Shown one piece after another: positions 34,528 to 44,120 of a DNA stretch of 64,000 nt. Below the pieces are notes generated by a model. That model saw only the letters and a list, made by a program, of their open reading frames with translations. It was not told where the DNA came from and did no database searches. The position numbers were made by a program, and so were the translations under genes. Location of the stretch: contig CAKOGP040000335.1 of assembly GCA_933822405.4 (NCBI GenBank), forward strand, positions 186,001 to 250,000, read 5' to 3'. This DNA is from Cylindrotheca closterium (lineage: Eukaryota > Bacillariophyta > Bacillariophyceae > Bacillariales > Bacillariaceae). The first letter of the stretch is position 1. The number at the start of each line of letters is the position of its first letter.

Positions 34528-35787
34528 ATGGAGGCAATAGATTTCAGCACTTACCCTCCAACTCCTGTCGTTTGGGCTTATACTGCTGTGGACTCAGCAT
34601 GTGAACCATTGGGGTGTACCGATTGGCGAGACCGACTGCCGCATCGATGGTCACAGGAAGGGGCTTGGCTGTCGGGGGAATTTAAGATCGTTCGAAGTAT
34701 GTCGGAATTGAAGCCGCCCCTGTTAACGTATCAGCAATATCTACAACAGGAGTACAATGACAATGGCCAAGGCCAAATACGGTCGTCAATAGGCTTGAAA
34801 TCACTGTACAACTACGCATTTAAAACGTCGTCCACCAGCCTTGCAGAGCTTACCACACCCACCGCGATATGTGCCTTATTTATGCTTGTCATTGTATTGA
34901 GAAGAATCAAAGCAATCCTGCTGCCACGGTTTTCAGACTTGGGGCGGCAAGCAGCACTGCACACTCACGGAAGACAATGGCTGGAACAAACGAACAACCA
35001 AACCAGAATTGTTAAATTTGGAGAATACGTCTTTCGGTTGATTTTTCACACTGCCGTTTCGATTGCTGGAATTGTATACTTTTGGGATAAGGAATGGTGG
35101 AAGGCTGATGGGACGAAATCGTTATGGATTGGTTACCCTAATCAACCCATTGATGCAGGCATGGCGTGGTATTACTTGGCGCAATCGGCGTACAATGTGG
35201 AAGCAATGATTTCCTTATTAGAGATTAGCTTTGTCATCAAGACAGCTACGAAGGGAAAATTTCCTGGTTTCCATATCGAATGGAGTCCGAATGTTCGAGG
35301 GGATTTTCGAGAAATGTTTGTCCATCATGTGATCACAAACATGCTCATTTTGGGCTCTTCTAGCTTTCGGGTCACACGAGCGGGTAGCATGGTCTTCCTC
35401 GTCCATGATATTTCCGATATACCGGTGGATTTGTCGAAATTGGCAAACTTTTTGAAATGGAAAGCGTCCACAGCGGTCTGTTTTACAGCAATGGTGGTCC
35501 TGTGGTGCATCACGCGGTTAAGCATACTGCCCTTTGTCATCTTCAAAAGCGTCATGATTGAATCATGGATGGTTTGTGCGAATGGTGTGGTGGATCCCAT
35601 ATTATACGTCTTTTACCAACCGATCTTTGTGTTCTTGATCGGACTACTGATCCTGCTACACGCCGCATGGTTCACAATGTTCCTGCAAATGGGATACTAC
35701 CTCGTTTTCAAAGGGGAAGCGCATGATTTATCGGAACACAAAACCGGAGAAACCCTAGGGACTGCTACAAAAAGAAAGATAAATTGA
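34528..35787 (+). CDS. Ceramide synthase (TLC domain, LAG1 family)
   Basis: This is a 419-aa intronless multi-pass protein. The Lag1 motif is clear: RGDFREMFVHHVITNML with the double His needed for acyl-CoA dependent N-acylation, followed by RAGSMVFLVHDISDIPVD, the conserved HDxSD segment. Hydrophobic helices lie near nt 34860-34920, 35030-35090, 35330-35350, 35480-35550 and 35600-35710. Upstream is WWKADGTKSLWIGYPNQPID, a conserved loop before the active-site helix. The enzyme would make (dihydro)ceramide from sphingoid bases in the ER. The first 100 residues are soluble and specific to this protein. No Hox-like domain is seen. Confidence 0.92.
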   Translation: MEAIDFSTYPPTPVVWAYTAVDSACEPLGCTDWRDRLPHRWSQEGAWLSGEFKIVRSMSELKPPLLTYQQYLQQEYNDNGQGQIRSSIGLKSLYNYAFKTSSTSLAELTTPTAICALFMLVIVLRRIKAILLPRFSDLGRQAALHTHGRQWLEQTNNQTRIVKFGEYVFRLIFHTAVSIAGIVYFWDKEWWKADGTKSLWIGYPNQPIDAGMAWYYLAQSAYNVEAMISLLEISFVIKTATKGKFPGFHIEWSPNVRGDFREMFVHHVITNMLILGSSSFRVTRAGSMVFLVHDISDIPVDLSKLANFLKWKASTAVCFTAMVVLWCITRLSILPFVIFKSVMIESWMVCANGVVDPILYVFYQPIFVFLIGLLILLHAAWFTMFLQMGYYLVFKGEAHDLSEHKTGETLGTATKRKIN

Positions 35788-36135
35788 AACTTATTCTTCT
35801 GACCTCATATAGATTACACACATGGTGTATTACTATTATTAATACTACAGTACTGTACCCTTTCTCAACTTTTGGAGCACGGTCGCGCGTGTCATTTTCG
35901 CAATTTTGAATTTGTATCGCACGCAGGCCAGCTATGTATAGGGTACTGGCTTAGTGTCGTTTATCTTCGTCAACTCTTCTAACGGATGCAATCATTTCGC
36001 AATTGGTTGGTGTCTGTTTGTGTGGCACACACTCCCTTTTTTACTAGAAACTAGAACGTAAAAGGGTGTCACATATACCCTAAAATCCCACAAGAGACAG
36101 AGGAGAGAGTTTGAATCGATCTTAGAACTTGCAGC
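35788..36135. other. Intergenic spacer
   Basis: This 348-bp spacer lies between two plus-strand genes. It is AT-rich just after the ceramide synthase stop. No element is recognised. Confidence 0.3.
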
Positions 36136-38742
36136 ATGATCTATGCGAGGTTACACTCGTCACGACGATGTTCATTGGTGTCGCCGCTTCCAACTCTGCA
36201 CACAATAATAATTGCCTTGTTCTTTCTGATACACCACACAACGAGTGAAGAATTGCCTATTGACTTTCTGACGGAAGAAAGTGTGGTGCTGATTACAGGT
36301 GCTGCTGGATTCTTGGGAAGCGAACTCGCGTTGGCGCTTCACCGAACCTATAAACCAAAACAAATCATTTGCGTGGATCGCATGACGGAGAATCCCATGA
36401 CGCAAGAGGAATTGGCGCAATTTGAATTTCAACGACAACGGACCTTTTCGGTATTGCAAACGCTTGGATCCAATGGCAGTTTCTATAGAGTTGACTTTCG
36501 ACCAATGATTCCTGAATATTTTGATTTGGGAGAGGTTCCAGTCCTGGATCACATTTTTCGACAACATCCCGATATCACGCACGTTGTCCACCTTGCCGAT
36601 CCCTTCCCGCATGCAGCACTACAAGTGATTGCTCGGGAAAAGGACGTCCCCAAAGCAGGAATGATGGAGGCTCTTATGGAACAATTCGTAAAAATCCAAC
36701 GTAGTGGACAACGAGTGCCTCATTTTCTGTACGCCAGTTCCTCGGAAGTTTATCCGTCCACATCGAAAAACGCAAACCCACCATTTACGGAAACACACAC
36801 AATCAGTACCCCGTCATCATTGCGCGGGGCAGCCAAGCTCATTGACGAGACTTTAGCAAAGATGTACAATGATATGCACGGAATTTATAGTGTTGGCCTC
36901 CGATTCTTTTCCGTCTATGGACCATGGAGTGCACCTGGATCACCCTTGTTCGAAATGGCCGAACGAGCTGTCACTGGTGATTCTATTCTTTGGGGTGAAA
37001 AGTGGAATGATATCAATGATTTTGTATACATTGACGATGCAATTGATGCCATGATGTCAGCCATGCAATTCAGACCCAGCAGCAGCGAGAAACCACCTCC
37101 CGTCGTTTTCAATGTGGCCAGTGGGCAGGGTACGTCACTCCAACAAATTGCGACTATCATGGAAAACCACTTTCCTCCCAAAAAGCCATTGGAGACACAC
37201 GAAATGCCGGTCCAAGAGGATCCGGAACCAACTACATCGTTTGGATCCACCGAACGAGCTGAAAAGTTCTTGGGATACATACCGCGTGTGCCACTGGAGG
37301 AAGGTGTGGTGAAGTTGCTGGCATGGCATTACGACCGTGCCTTTCCATACGGAGGGGGTCGTCAAAAGATTCCCGACGAAAGGGCTAGTTTTGTGGCAGG
37401 TCACGGAATTGTGAGCTGCCTACCGAGTGACAAGGAATGTCTGAAAGGGACCCCTGTGTTTCCATGTGCATCGGAGTGTTCGCACGAAGTCCAATGTGTG
37501 GACTCTTTTTATGACGAAATCATTGGATGGACTCAGGCATTGACCAAGAAGTGTGAGGTTGTCCTATACACTGTCGATCTTAGCAGCTCATTGGAGTCTC
37601 TTCCATCGGCGCATCTAAAGATCCGCAGCAAGTCAGACTCTTTTATGCCTGGAGACTGTAATGTTGCCTTTGTGTCCGCCAGCAGTGTCTTGTACAAGTC
37701 CATGAGCACACAGTCCACGGTATCATCATTCCTTGGCGGCAGTCGGACGGTCCAGAAAAATGGAGAATGGATTCTAGCGCCTGTCAAGATTCCATCATTG
37801 GAAGAGGCACCTGGTTACCCGAGTCAGAACATGCTATCGCTGCTTCCAAAACTTTCACCTGGGCTCTTCTTCTCCAAACCGAAGCGGGCCATTTATGTAG
37901 ACCCTGATATTCTCCTGGACAATATCAACAGATTGTTGGAGGAGGCTTCCATGCAACCGTACAATTCAGACGTGCAAGGCCGCACGGCCATGTTGATTGG
38001 AAAAGGCAGTCCTGTAGATTTCTTTGCGCAAGACTACGATTTCGATAATCCGCAACGGCAAACTGTCGCACCGATAGAGACTGTTGTGCAGAATGCTGCC
38101 TACCGAATGGTTCGCATTGCAGTTGCTGGCATGCTATTTGATAGTGGATTTAGCGACTTGATGGACTCTAGATGGATGGTGCATGCATTGCAGTCGGATG
38201 ATAGTCGTCTATTCCGGTGTGATGTATTTGGCGAAGTTGTACAATGGGGAGGCCACACGGATCGTTCTGCTCTCGAATTCATTCTTGGATTGCATGACAT
38301 GTGGAGTCGAGTGATTGCCAAAGAATCGGACGACGAACCATGGTGGATAGGAGAAAATGTCAGTACTGTTCCAGAAGGCCATAATTCGTCGACAAGACGA
38401 AGGCGGTTGCAAGAGGTACCGCAGGGAGACGGACATTCAGTAAAGGAAGAGGATGACGAAGATGAGAAAGAGGATCCTGTGATCGATCTAGAAGACAAGA
38501 AGGGAATGCAAGCTGAAGCTGTGGAACAAGAAGAAGTCAATCATGAAGATGTCAAACGAGGCGAAACTTCCGAAGATTCAGATCACAATTTTGATGAAGA
38601 ATCTGACAGTGAGAAAGTCCTAACCGAACGGGACTACAGCTCCTACGATACATGGATGGGAGTCTTATCAGCGACTTCTGTGAAATATTTTGTCCGCATC
38701 GTTCCTTCATCGGAAGTCGGTGTTGTATCATTAAGTGACTAA
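36136..38742 (+). CDS. Extended SDR (sugar-nucleotide epimerase-like) fused to unknown C-terminal domain
   Basis: This is an 868-aa intronless protein. A signal or anchor helix (TLHTIIIALFFLIHHTTS) suggests a secretory or Golgi location. Residues 50-410 are an extended SDR of the UDP-sugar epimerase type, with nucleotide loop VVLITGAAGFLGSELAL, the serine motif LYASSSEVYP and the RFFSVYGPW and DFVYIDDAIDAM segments. The catalytic YxxxK reads RGAAK, so the Tyr is Arg and classical epimerase chemistry is doubtful. The C-terminal half opens with FPCASECSHEVQC and contains DPDILLDN-like and RCDVFGEVVQW segments that loosely recall GT-A glycosyltransferases. A very acidic stretch lies near the end. 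The same two-part design is seen in the gene at 39716, so the two are tandem paralogues. Confidence 0.85.
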   Translation: MIYARLHSSRRCSLVSPLPTLHTIIIALFFLIHHTTSEELPIDFLTEESVVLITGAAGFLGSELALALHRTYKPKQIICVDRMTENPMTQEELAQFEFQRQRTFSVLQTLGSNGSFYRVDFRPMIPEYFDLGEVPVLDHIFRQHPDITHVVHLADPFPHAALQVIAREKDVPKAGMMEALMEQFVKIQRSGQRVPHFLYASSSEVYPSTSKNANPPFTETHTISTPSSLRGAAKLIDETLAKMYNDMHGIYSVGLRFFSVYGPWSAPGSPLFEMAERAVTGDSILWGEKWNDINDFVYIDDAIDAMMSAMQFRPSSSEKPPPVVFNVASGQGTSLQQIATIMENHFPPKKPLETHEMPVQEDPEPTTSFGSTERAEKFLGYIPRVPLEEGVVKLLAWHYDRAFPYGGGRQKIPDERASFVAGHGIVSCLPSDKECLKGTPVFPCASECSHEVQCVDSFYDEIIGWTQALTKKCEVVLYTVDLSSSLESLPSAHLKIRSKSDSFMPGDCNVAFVSASSVLYKSMSTQSTVSSFLGGSRTVQKNGEWILAPVKIPSLEEAPGYPSQNMLSLLPKLSPGLFFSKPKRAIYVDPDILLDNINRLLEEASMQPYNSDVQGRTAMLIGKGSPVDFFAQDYDFDNPQRQTVAPIETVVQNAAYRMVRIAVAGMLFDSGFSDLMDSRWMVHALQSDDSRLFRCDVFGEVVQWGGHTDRSALEFILGLHDMWSRVIAKESDDEPWWIGENVSTVPEGHNSSTRRRRLQEVPQGDGHSVKEEDDEDEKEDPVIDLEDKKGMQAEAVEQEEVNHEDVKRGETSEDSDHNFDEESDSEKVLTERDYSSYDTWMGVLSATSVKYFVRIVPSSEVGVVSLSD

Positions 38743-38834
38743 TATTGCGTTTTTCACTGAAAATGCTATGCTTGATATTCTTCATGCACCCGACCCTCGA
38801 TTTTTCAATAGAACGTTTTGCAAAACTACGACCC

Positions 38835-39476
38835 CTAGGAAATGACGCAGCAGCCTCCACCGCTTGCAGCTTCGAGATTTCCAATTGCCAACAGCTCGAC
38901 TTCAAAGACAAGGTCAGCATTGGGTGGAATCACACCTCCGGCACCCTGACTTCCGTAGCCATAGTCACTGGAAATCAGCAACTTGGCCTTTTCACCAAGA
39001 CTCATTTTAATGACTCCTTCGTCCTGTACCGGTAGATCAAGAATAGAAAAAGAAAAACGATTGATCAGATAGCAATTCAACAAAAACTTTTCTTGGTGGC
39101 CAAACCGATCACAACTTACCCAGCCTTTGATGACCTGCCCCATACCAATCTTGAACTTGAAAGGCCTTCCTTTGTCGACACTTGAATCGAATTTGTCTCC
39201 ATTGGATGCAAGAGTTCCTGTATAGTGCTGCAACCAAAGAATAATTAGAAAATGCGTGTTCTAACTCTTTCAAGGCCAATTCTCGGCCGAATCAATATGT
39301 ACGTGTTACTCTGTCCGTTGCTGGCACTGGAACTACAGTATAGAAGAGTACATCAACCAAATTCTCAACGAAGAAGTTTTTCACACCCATAAAAAACTGA
39401 CCATCGTTAGTTCATCGCCCTTTTTTGGAAAATTGGTTCCATCTCCCTCCTTAATCGTCTGCTTTTCGACACCCAT
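38835..39476 (-). CDS. FKBP12-type peptidyl-prolyl isomerase with C-terminal CaaX box
   Basis: Three exons (39476-39402, 39227-39120, 39023-38835) give 123 aa. Introns are 174 bp (GTCAGT...GCAG) and 96 bp (GTAAGT...ACAG). The 96-bp intron is in frame and open, so it is easily read through. The spliced protein is a canonical FKBP domain: [20 protein letters not shown], then [41 protein letters not shown] and FEVELL, with the active-site Tyr, Asp, Trp and Phe present. The tail continues to SGGGCCVIS and stop. CVIS is a CaaX motif expected to be farnesylated, with a preceding Cys available for palmitoylation. Membrane attachment is inferred. The gene lies between the two SDR paralogues, on the opposite strand. 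Confidence 0.95.
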
Positions 39477-39715
39477 GTTTGTTGTTCTTTTTGCCGTCGT
39501 GAATGATGTTGTTTATATAACAGAGAGGATATTTCCTGGAATGAATGGAAGCAGTCACTAAAATCTTGGCCAAATATTTTGCTTCCATGAAAGAAAGCGT
39601 ATGAGTAGTCGGGTGGGTCAATTTAGGACGGGCTTGCGCGCACAGACCCGATTTCAAATACTTTATCCCACCACAAACCAAAGTTGACAACAACTAAACC
39701 TCATCAGCCTTCACC

Positions 39716-42298
39716 ATGGTGATGGAATTCGGCACTCCCACCAGGCGACGCAGAAATAAAGAGAAAGTGAAAAGTAGCCCGATACAAGATCTCATTACGA
39801 ATTCTAGCCCTGTCAAGTTCTTGCGGAGTCGGAAAGGACGGGGAGCATCATTCTTTGCATGGATTCTGTTGATCAGTTTCAGCTCGGCATTTCGGGTATT
39901 ATGGCAATCAGCGACATTCACGAGAAACTTGACTTCGATAGAAGATCAATTCTATGGTCTCGAGATTCTAGCTGCCAAGAAGAGCAACAGAAATCGCGAT
40001 AAAAGAGTGCGTCCACGGATAGGAATGCAATTTGATGTTCTACCAATAACGGCAGCAGAAGAGAGCCAACCAACGATACCGAGCACGTTTGCAAGCTTGC
40101 AAGTACAGATTCCTGACGATTTGCATAAGATAAAGAGCCTGTGTGGAAAACTTCATGGAGAACAATCTCGAGTCCTTATTTCCGGTGTTTTGACGCACCC
40201 CTTTGGGACAGAGCTTGCTCTTTTTTTGTCGAACGAGTGTGGGGTCAAAAAGATCCATGCAATTTCGGAACATGCCATGGACACAGACAGCTACAACCGA
40301 CTATCTTTTCTGTTGAAACGGCTCCCAGATGTTGAAATCCACTTGAGTGAAGCGACAAATTCCGGTCCAAACAGCGACACAATATCCAGTCTATTTTCAG
40401 CTCTTGTTCCAACTCATGTGGTTCATCTGGAAGCTCTCTCATTTCTGTCACCAGAAATCCAAGTGAACCCAACAATGACATCGATTCGAAATAGTCTCAA
40501 CAAAATAGAAAGACTGTGCGAAGCAATGACGAAACAATCTACGCTTGGTATGCCTGCCCCTGAACTGATCTATTTGACTTCATCATCGTCGTCAACGGTT
40601 GATGAAGAGAACCACCAGCATATATCCTATGCAATACAGCACATTATTCCAATGTTAATGAAAACATATACGGCAAAATACAATACTCGAGTAGCGCAGC
40701 TTCATCTACCAACAATCTTTGGCCCAATGGAACAATCCAGAACAATACTTGATGCTGCTCTGAACGTCAACGCGACAAAACCATCGACCCCCTCGACTCT
40801 GATCCATATCACCGAAGCTGTCTTTCTAACAGTGAGCTGCATGACAAGAACAAAGCATGCCCCCACTGATGAAAGTAGAATATCGATTCCTTCGTTTCAA
40901 GCGGCGCGATCACACACACAAAGCCTTGATGCCGTTGTGTCGACTCTTTACTCCTTGTCGAAAGGAAAATCTACCACCAGGAACGCAAGACGAATAGAAG
41001 CATATCTTCAAATGCTCTCTTGGTATCACAAAGATGCGCATCCATTCACCACATCGAATATGACCAATTCACAAACTCAACAAGCATTACAACACACCAA
41101 CAAGTTGCTTCCACAAGCAGGAGCACAGACAAACAATAGTCTCATTGGAGTTTCCCAATTGGAACGTCGTACTTTCAATCTATTCCCCTGCGCCTCGGAA
41201 TGTGCTACGACACATACGCAATGCCTTTCGTCGAACATTGACGAGTCTCTCAATATTCTAGCAAAGAACATTACATACGACTGTCGATATGTGGTCTATA
41301 TGACCGACTTTTCGGAGGGTTTACAAGATCTCCCGCTATTGAGAAATACAACGGATCAGAATGTCATGTGGCCAAGCGATACGGTATGCCAAGTGGCATT
41401 TGTTTCAAGCCACAGTAAATTAGTTCGACACTTGATGAGTGGTGAACAAGGAGTCCAACAGGGTGAAGAGAAGCCTTCGCTTGAGGAATGGAATGGACAA
41501 CTGTCACATAAACGATGGAAGCTTCTATGGCCGAGTCAACAGTCAAATGATCACTTGGTGGAAGGCGATTATATAATGCCAAAGATTGCTCCTGGTTCGT
41601 TCATGTCCCACAATGTTACCAAAGCACTCTACTTGGAGCCGAATCATATCGAAGCGTTACCATCCCTCCCAGTGTTGTGGTTCCTCATGTCAAAACAATT
41701 GGACCAGCGCAAGATTCCTGGACGTGACAAGATTGTGCGACGGAGTGGTACATCCGTGGAGAGTACCGTCCACATTCCTGGCATTCCAGCAAAGCACGTT
41801 GCTCTGTTCTCGCACTGGTTTGCTAACCAAGGACAAGGCACTGCAGGAGCCATGGCAAAAGATATTCTAGATCAAAAAGGGATAGGCTGGGAACGATCTT
41901 GGCCAATGCAGCAATTGTCATTTTACGATTATGTCATGAGAGACTTTGGACTCAAGCTTCCTGATACCTTTCTGGTCGTTCACAATGTGCAATCGGATCG
42001 AAGTCGGCGGCTTCGTTGCGAATGGTACGAGGAGCAACTGTTTTGGAGCACGAATGATGCTGGTGGAGAAAACCGAAGCCGGGGTCTCGAAGATCTTACT
42101 TTGGCTTTTGTCCTAGCTAGATGGAGAGCTAAAGGTCGACTAATTCCAGCCGAAGAAAGTTGGGGCGAGCGAATGTTGACCGACGAGGAATTCAAAGATA
42201 AGAAGGAAAACGAGGACACTGGTAGTAAGTCGACCAGTCAATACTTTGTCAAGATGCATAGACCAATGGCAGTGAGGAGGAAATACAAAGTTTCATGA
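39716..42298 (+). CDS. Degenerate SDR paralogue with the same unknown C-terminal domain
   Basis: This is an 860-aa intronless protein related to the 36136 gene. It has a short basic cytosolic start, a membrane anchor (ASFFAWILLISFSSAFRVLW) and a region that keeps the SDR outline (VLISGVLTHPFGTELALFL, THVVHLEAL, LIYLTSSSSS, RVAQLHLPTIFGP). The glycine loop, the YxxxK and the downstream motifs are lost, so it should not bind NAD(P) in the usual way. The C-terminal domain is better kept than the SDR part: FPCASECATTHTQC, CRYVVYMTDFSEGLQDLP, VCQVAFVSSHSK, RLRCEWYEEQLFW and LEDLTLAFVLARW align with the other protein. A type II Golgi or ER protein is the likeliest reading. Substrate and activity are unknown. 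Confidence 0.85.
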   Translation: MVMEFGTPTRRRRNKEKVKSSPIQDLITNSSPVKFLRSRKGRGASFFAWILLISFSSAFRVLWQSATFTRNLTSIEDQFYGLEILAAKKSNRNRDKRVRPRIGMQFDVLPITAAEESQPTIPSTFASLQVQIPDDLHKIKSLCGKLHGEQSRVLISGVLTHPFGTELALFLSNECGVKKIHAISEHAMDTDSYNRLSFLLKRLPDVEIHLSEATNSGPNSDTISSLFSALVPTHVVHLEALSFLSPEIQVNPTMTSIRNSLNKIERLCEAMTKQSTLGMPAPELIYLTSSSSSTVDEENHQHISYAIQHIIPMLMKTYTAKYNTRVAQLHLPTIFGPMEQSRTILDAALNVNATKPSTPSTLIHITEAVFLTVSCMTRTKHAPTDESRISIPSFQAARSHTQSLDAVVSTLYSLSKGKSTTRNARRIEAYLQMLSWYHKDAHPFTTSNMTNSQTQQALQHTNKLLPQAGAQTNNSLIGVSQLERRTFNLFPCASECATTHTQCLSSNIDESLNILAKNITYDCRYVVYMTDFSEGLQDLPLLRNTTDQNVMWPSDTVCQVAFVSSHSKLVRHLMSGEQGVQQGEEKPSLEEWNGQLSHKRWKLLWPSQQSNDHLVEGDYIMPKIAPGSFMSHNVTKALYLEPNHIEALPSLPVLWFLMSKQLDQRKIPGRDKIVRRSGTSVESTVHIPGIPAKHVALFSHWFANQGQGTAGAMAKDILDQKGIGWERSWPMQQLSFYDYVMRDFGLKLPDTFLVVHNVQSDRSRRLRCEWYEEQLFWSTNDAGGENRSRGLEDLTLAFVLARWRAKGRLIPAEESWGERMLTDEEFKDKKENEDTGSKSTSQYFVKMHRPMAVRRKYKVS

Positions 42299-42648
42299 TA
42301 GCATCCATCTGAACAAGGAACATTGCAACTGAAACAAATGATTTCCAAAATCTACAGTAGCCTGTCAACCAAAGAGTACCAGGATTAGGATTAGGGAAAC
42401 GAACTGCGGCGCGATTTCTACCATGCCTACAATCCAAACAACACAAGTGCTATTGTACGATCATACTGTACGTAAAGAGCTGCAATTTCAATTTGTGAGC
42501 GGTTCATCAGTCACGATTCATTCTATCCGTGTCTGGAAACGAAGCAAAAACTAAGAAATGTCCTCATGTCCGCAAGATGACCGCGGCAAGAATAAAGCAT
42601 TCGTGATCGTAAAATCGCAAGACCATATAAACAATAACACACGATACA
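42299..42648. other. Intergenic spacer
   Basis: This 350-bp spacer lies between two plus-strand genes and holds the promoter of the EGF-like protein gene. No gene or clear motif is seen. Confidence 0.3.
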
Positions 42649-43758
42649 ATGAAACATCTTCTACTCTTGCTGCTGCCAGCAGTTAATCTTGCATACAACT
42701 GGGACTGCAATCTTTTCTGTTTCAATGGCGGAGAATGCCGTCATGGAAAGGGAAAATTCGGATCCTATGGAAATGTGGATGCCGAGAATCCATGGGAATC
42801 AAAGGATCACGTGGAGGGAATGTACTGTTCGTGTCCCTCTGGTTCCACCGGATTGCAATGTGAGATCAGTCTGAAAGGTTGCCGAACAACAGAAAACAAT
42901 TTCCAACACAACTGCGACAATGGAATGGAGTGCAAGCTCGACAAGAATGGAGAGGGCCACTCCTTCTATCACTGTGAATGCGATGATGATACAGTTTTTG
43001 AGAATGAATATGTGGAAAAGTATTGTGCACACATCTCGACCGTCTTCTGTGGACACAACAAGAATGATGATACGTTTTCTTCCTCGCAATTTTGCGTTAA
43101 TGGTGGCAAATGTTTGCCCGATGATACAAATGGAACCAAGTACGTTGAATATTGGATACGAAATGTCTGACCATTGCGATGGAAAATGAATTCTAACTTG
43201 CTTGTCCCTTGTTTCTCCTGCTACAGGCACCCAGGTTGCGATTGTCCAGACAATTGGCATGGAAAGCACTGCAGCGAGAAAGCTCCGCCCGGTTTGCTTG
43301 AAAAGGGGAAGGAAGTCGTATTTGATCTGGCAAGTGCAAAGAACCTTTTCTTGTTGGTAGTGATTTGTGTGTTTGCCATTGGGATTTGCGCCTTTCTTGT
43401 CAATCGATGTGGCATCAAAATGCCAAAAATCAGAAGACGAAGAAAAACCAAAAAGCAGTTGGCAGAAGCACGCAAGGCACCTGGTCTTTTGAGAACAAAC
43501 TTGAAACTAAGGTCGGAAGCCAAAAAACAAGCCAAAGAATCGTCTGGCAAGAAATCCGGTCGTCGGGTGGGGGGCAAGCGCGTTGGTGGTCGACCTTCGG
43601 CAAGTGCTCCGGCGGAACCTCAAGTGGACGAGGAATCGGAGGCTCTCAATCAGGAGCCAATGGTGGAACAAAATGTGCGATTTTCAGACTATGGAAAATC
43701 CGCTGGCCTCACTTCTTACTCGGATGGACCAGAGGCTGCGGAAGGGGAAATTATCTAG
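42649..43758 (+). CDS. EGF-like type I membrane protein
   Basis: Two exons (42649-43139 and 43227-43758), with an 87-bp intron (GTACGT...ACAG) and junction NGTK|HPGCDC, give 340 aa. A cleavable signal peptide (MKHLLLLLLPAVNLAY) is followed by Cys-rich modules. EGF-like pieces are recognisable as CFNGGEC with YCSCPSGSTGLQC, and CVNGGKC with CDCPDNWHGKHC. A further Cys pattern lies between them. One membrane helix (LFLLVVICVFAIGICAFLV) precedes a strongly basic tail (PKIRRRRKTKKQ) and a polar cytosolic region. Topology is therefore extracellular N-terminus, cytosolic C-terminus. It may act in adhesion or surface recognition; the ligand is unknown. Confidence 0.87.
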
Positions 43759-44120
43759 GCTACACTGCACGCTCATTCTTGTCGATTCTAGTTATGTGTA
43801 AGCGATGGAAAAATGGTTAATAAAAATGGGAGTCACACTTTCTGTTATCAACTCTGTCATTTTGTCATTCCCACCCGCCCATTAGGTCACTGTACGTGCG
43901 CTGATTGTTGTAGATTCTAGTTGTGGTTGATGGCTGAATGTAGTGGAAGTCAGACATTGCGTACTGGTACAGTACTCTTTCATCATGCATGCTATTCATT
44001 CGTCCCCAAGAGGTCGCTATTCTTTGCGCAGTGTGCGCAAAAATCTTTTCTCAAATTTTTTGGATTTTATTGGCACTTTTATTTCACAATTCTGACCTAC
44101 AGTGCAGTTTGCTCTTCAAC
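43759..44120. other. Intergenic spacer
   Basis: This 362-bp spacer precedes the Mpv17-like gene. The open frame upstream of 44121 reaches ATG 43989, so part of it could be coding if the longer start is used. Nothing else is seen. Confidence 0.3.

Noticed and set aside
42378..42396. Telomere-like GGATTAGGATTAGGG
   Set aside because: Only two to three units, inside a gene-rich region; most likely chance.
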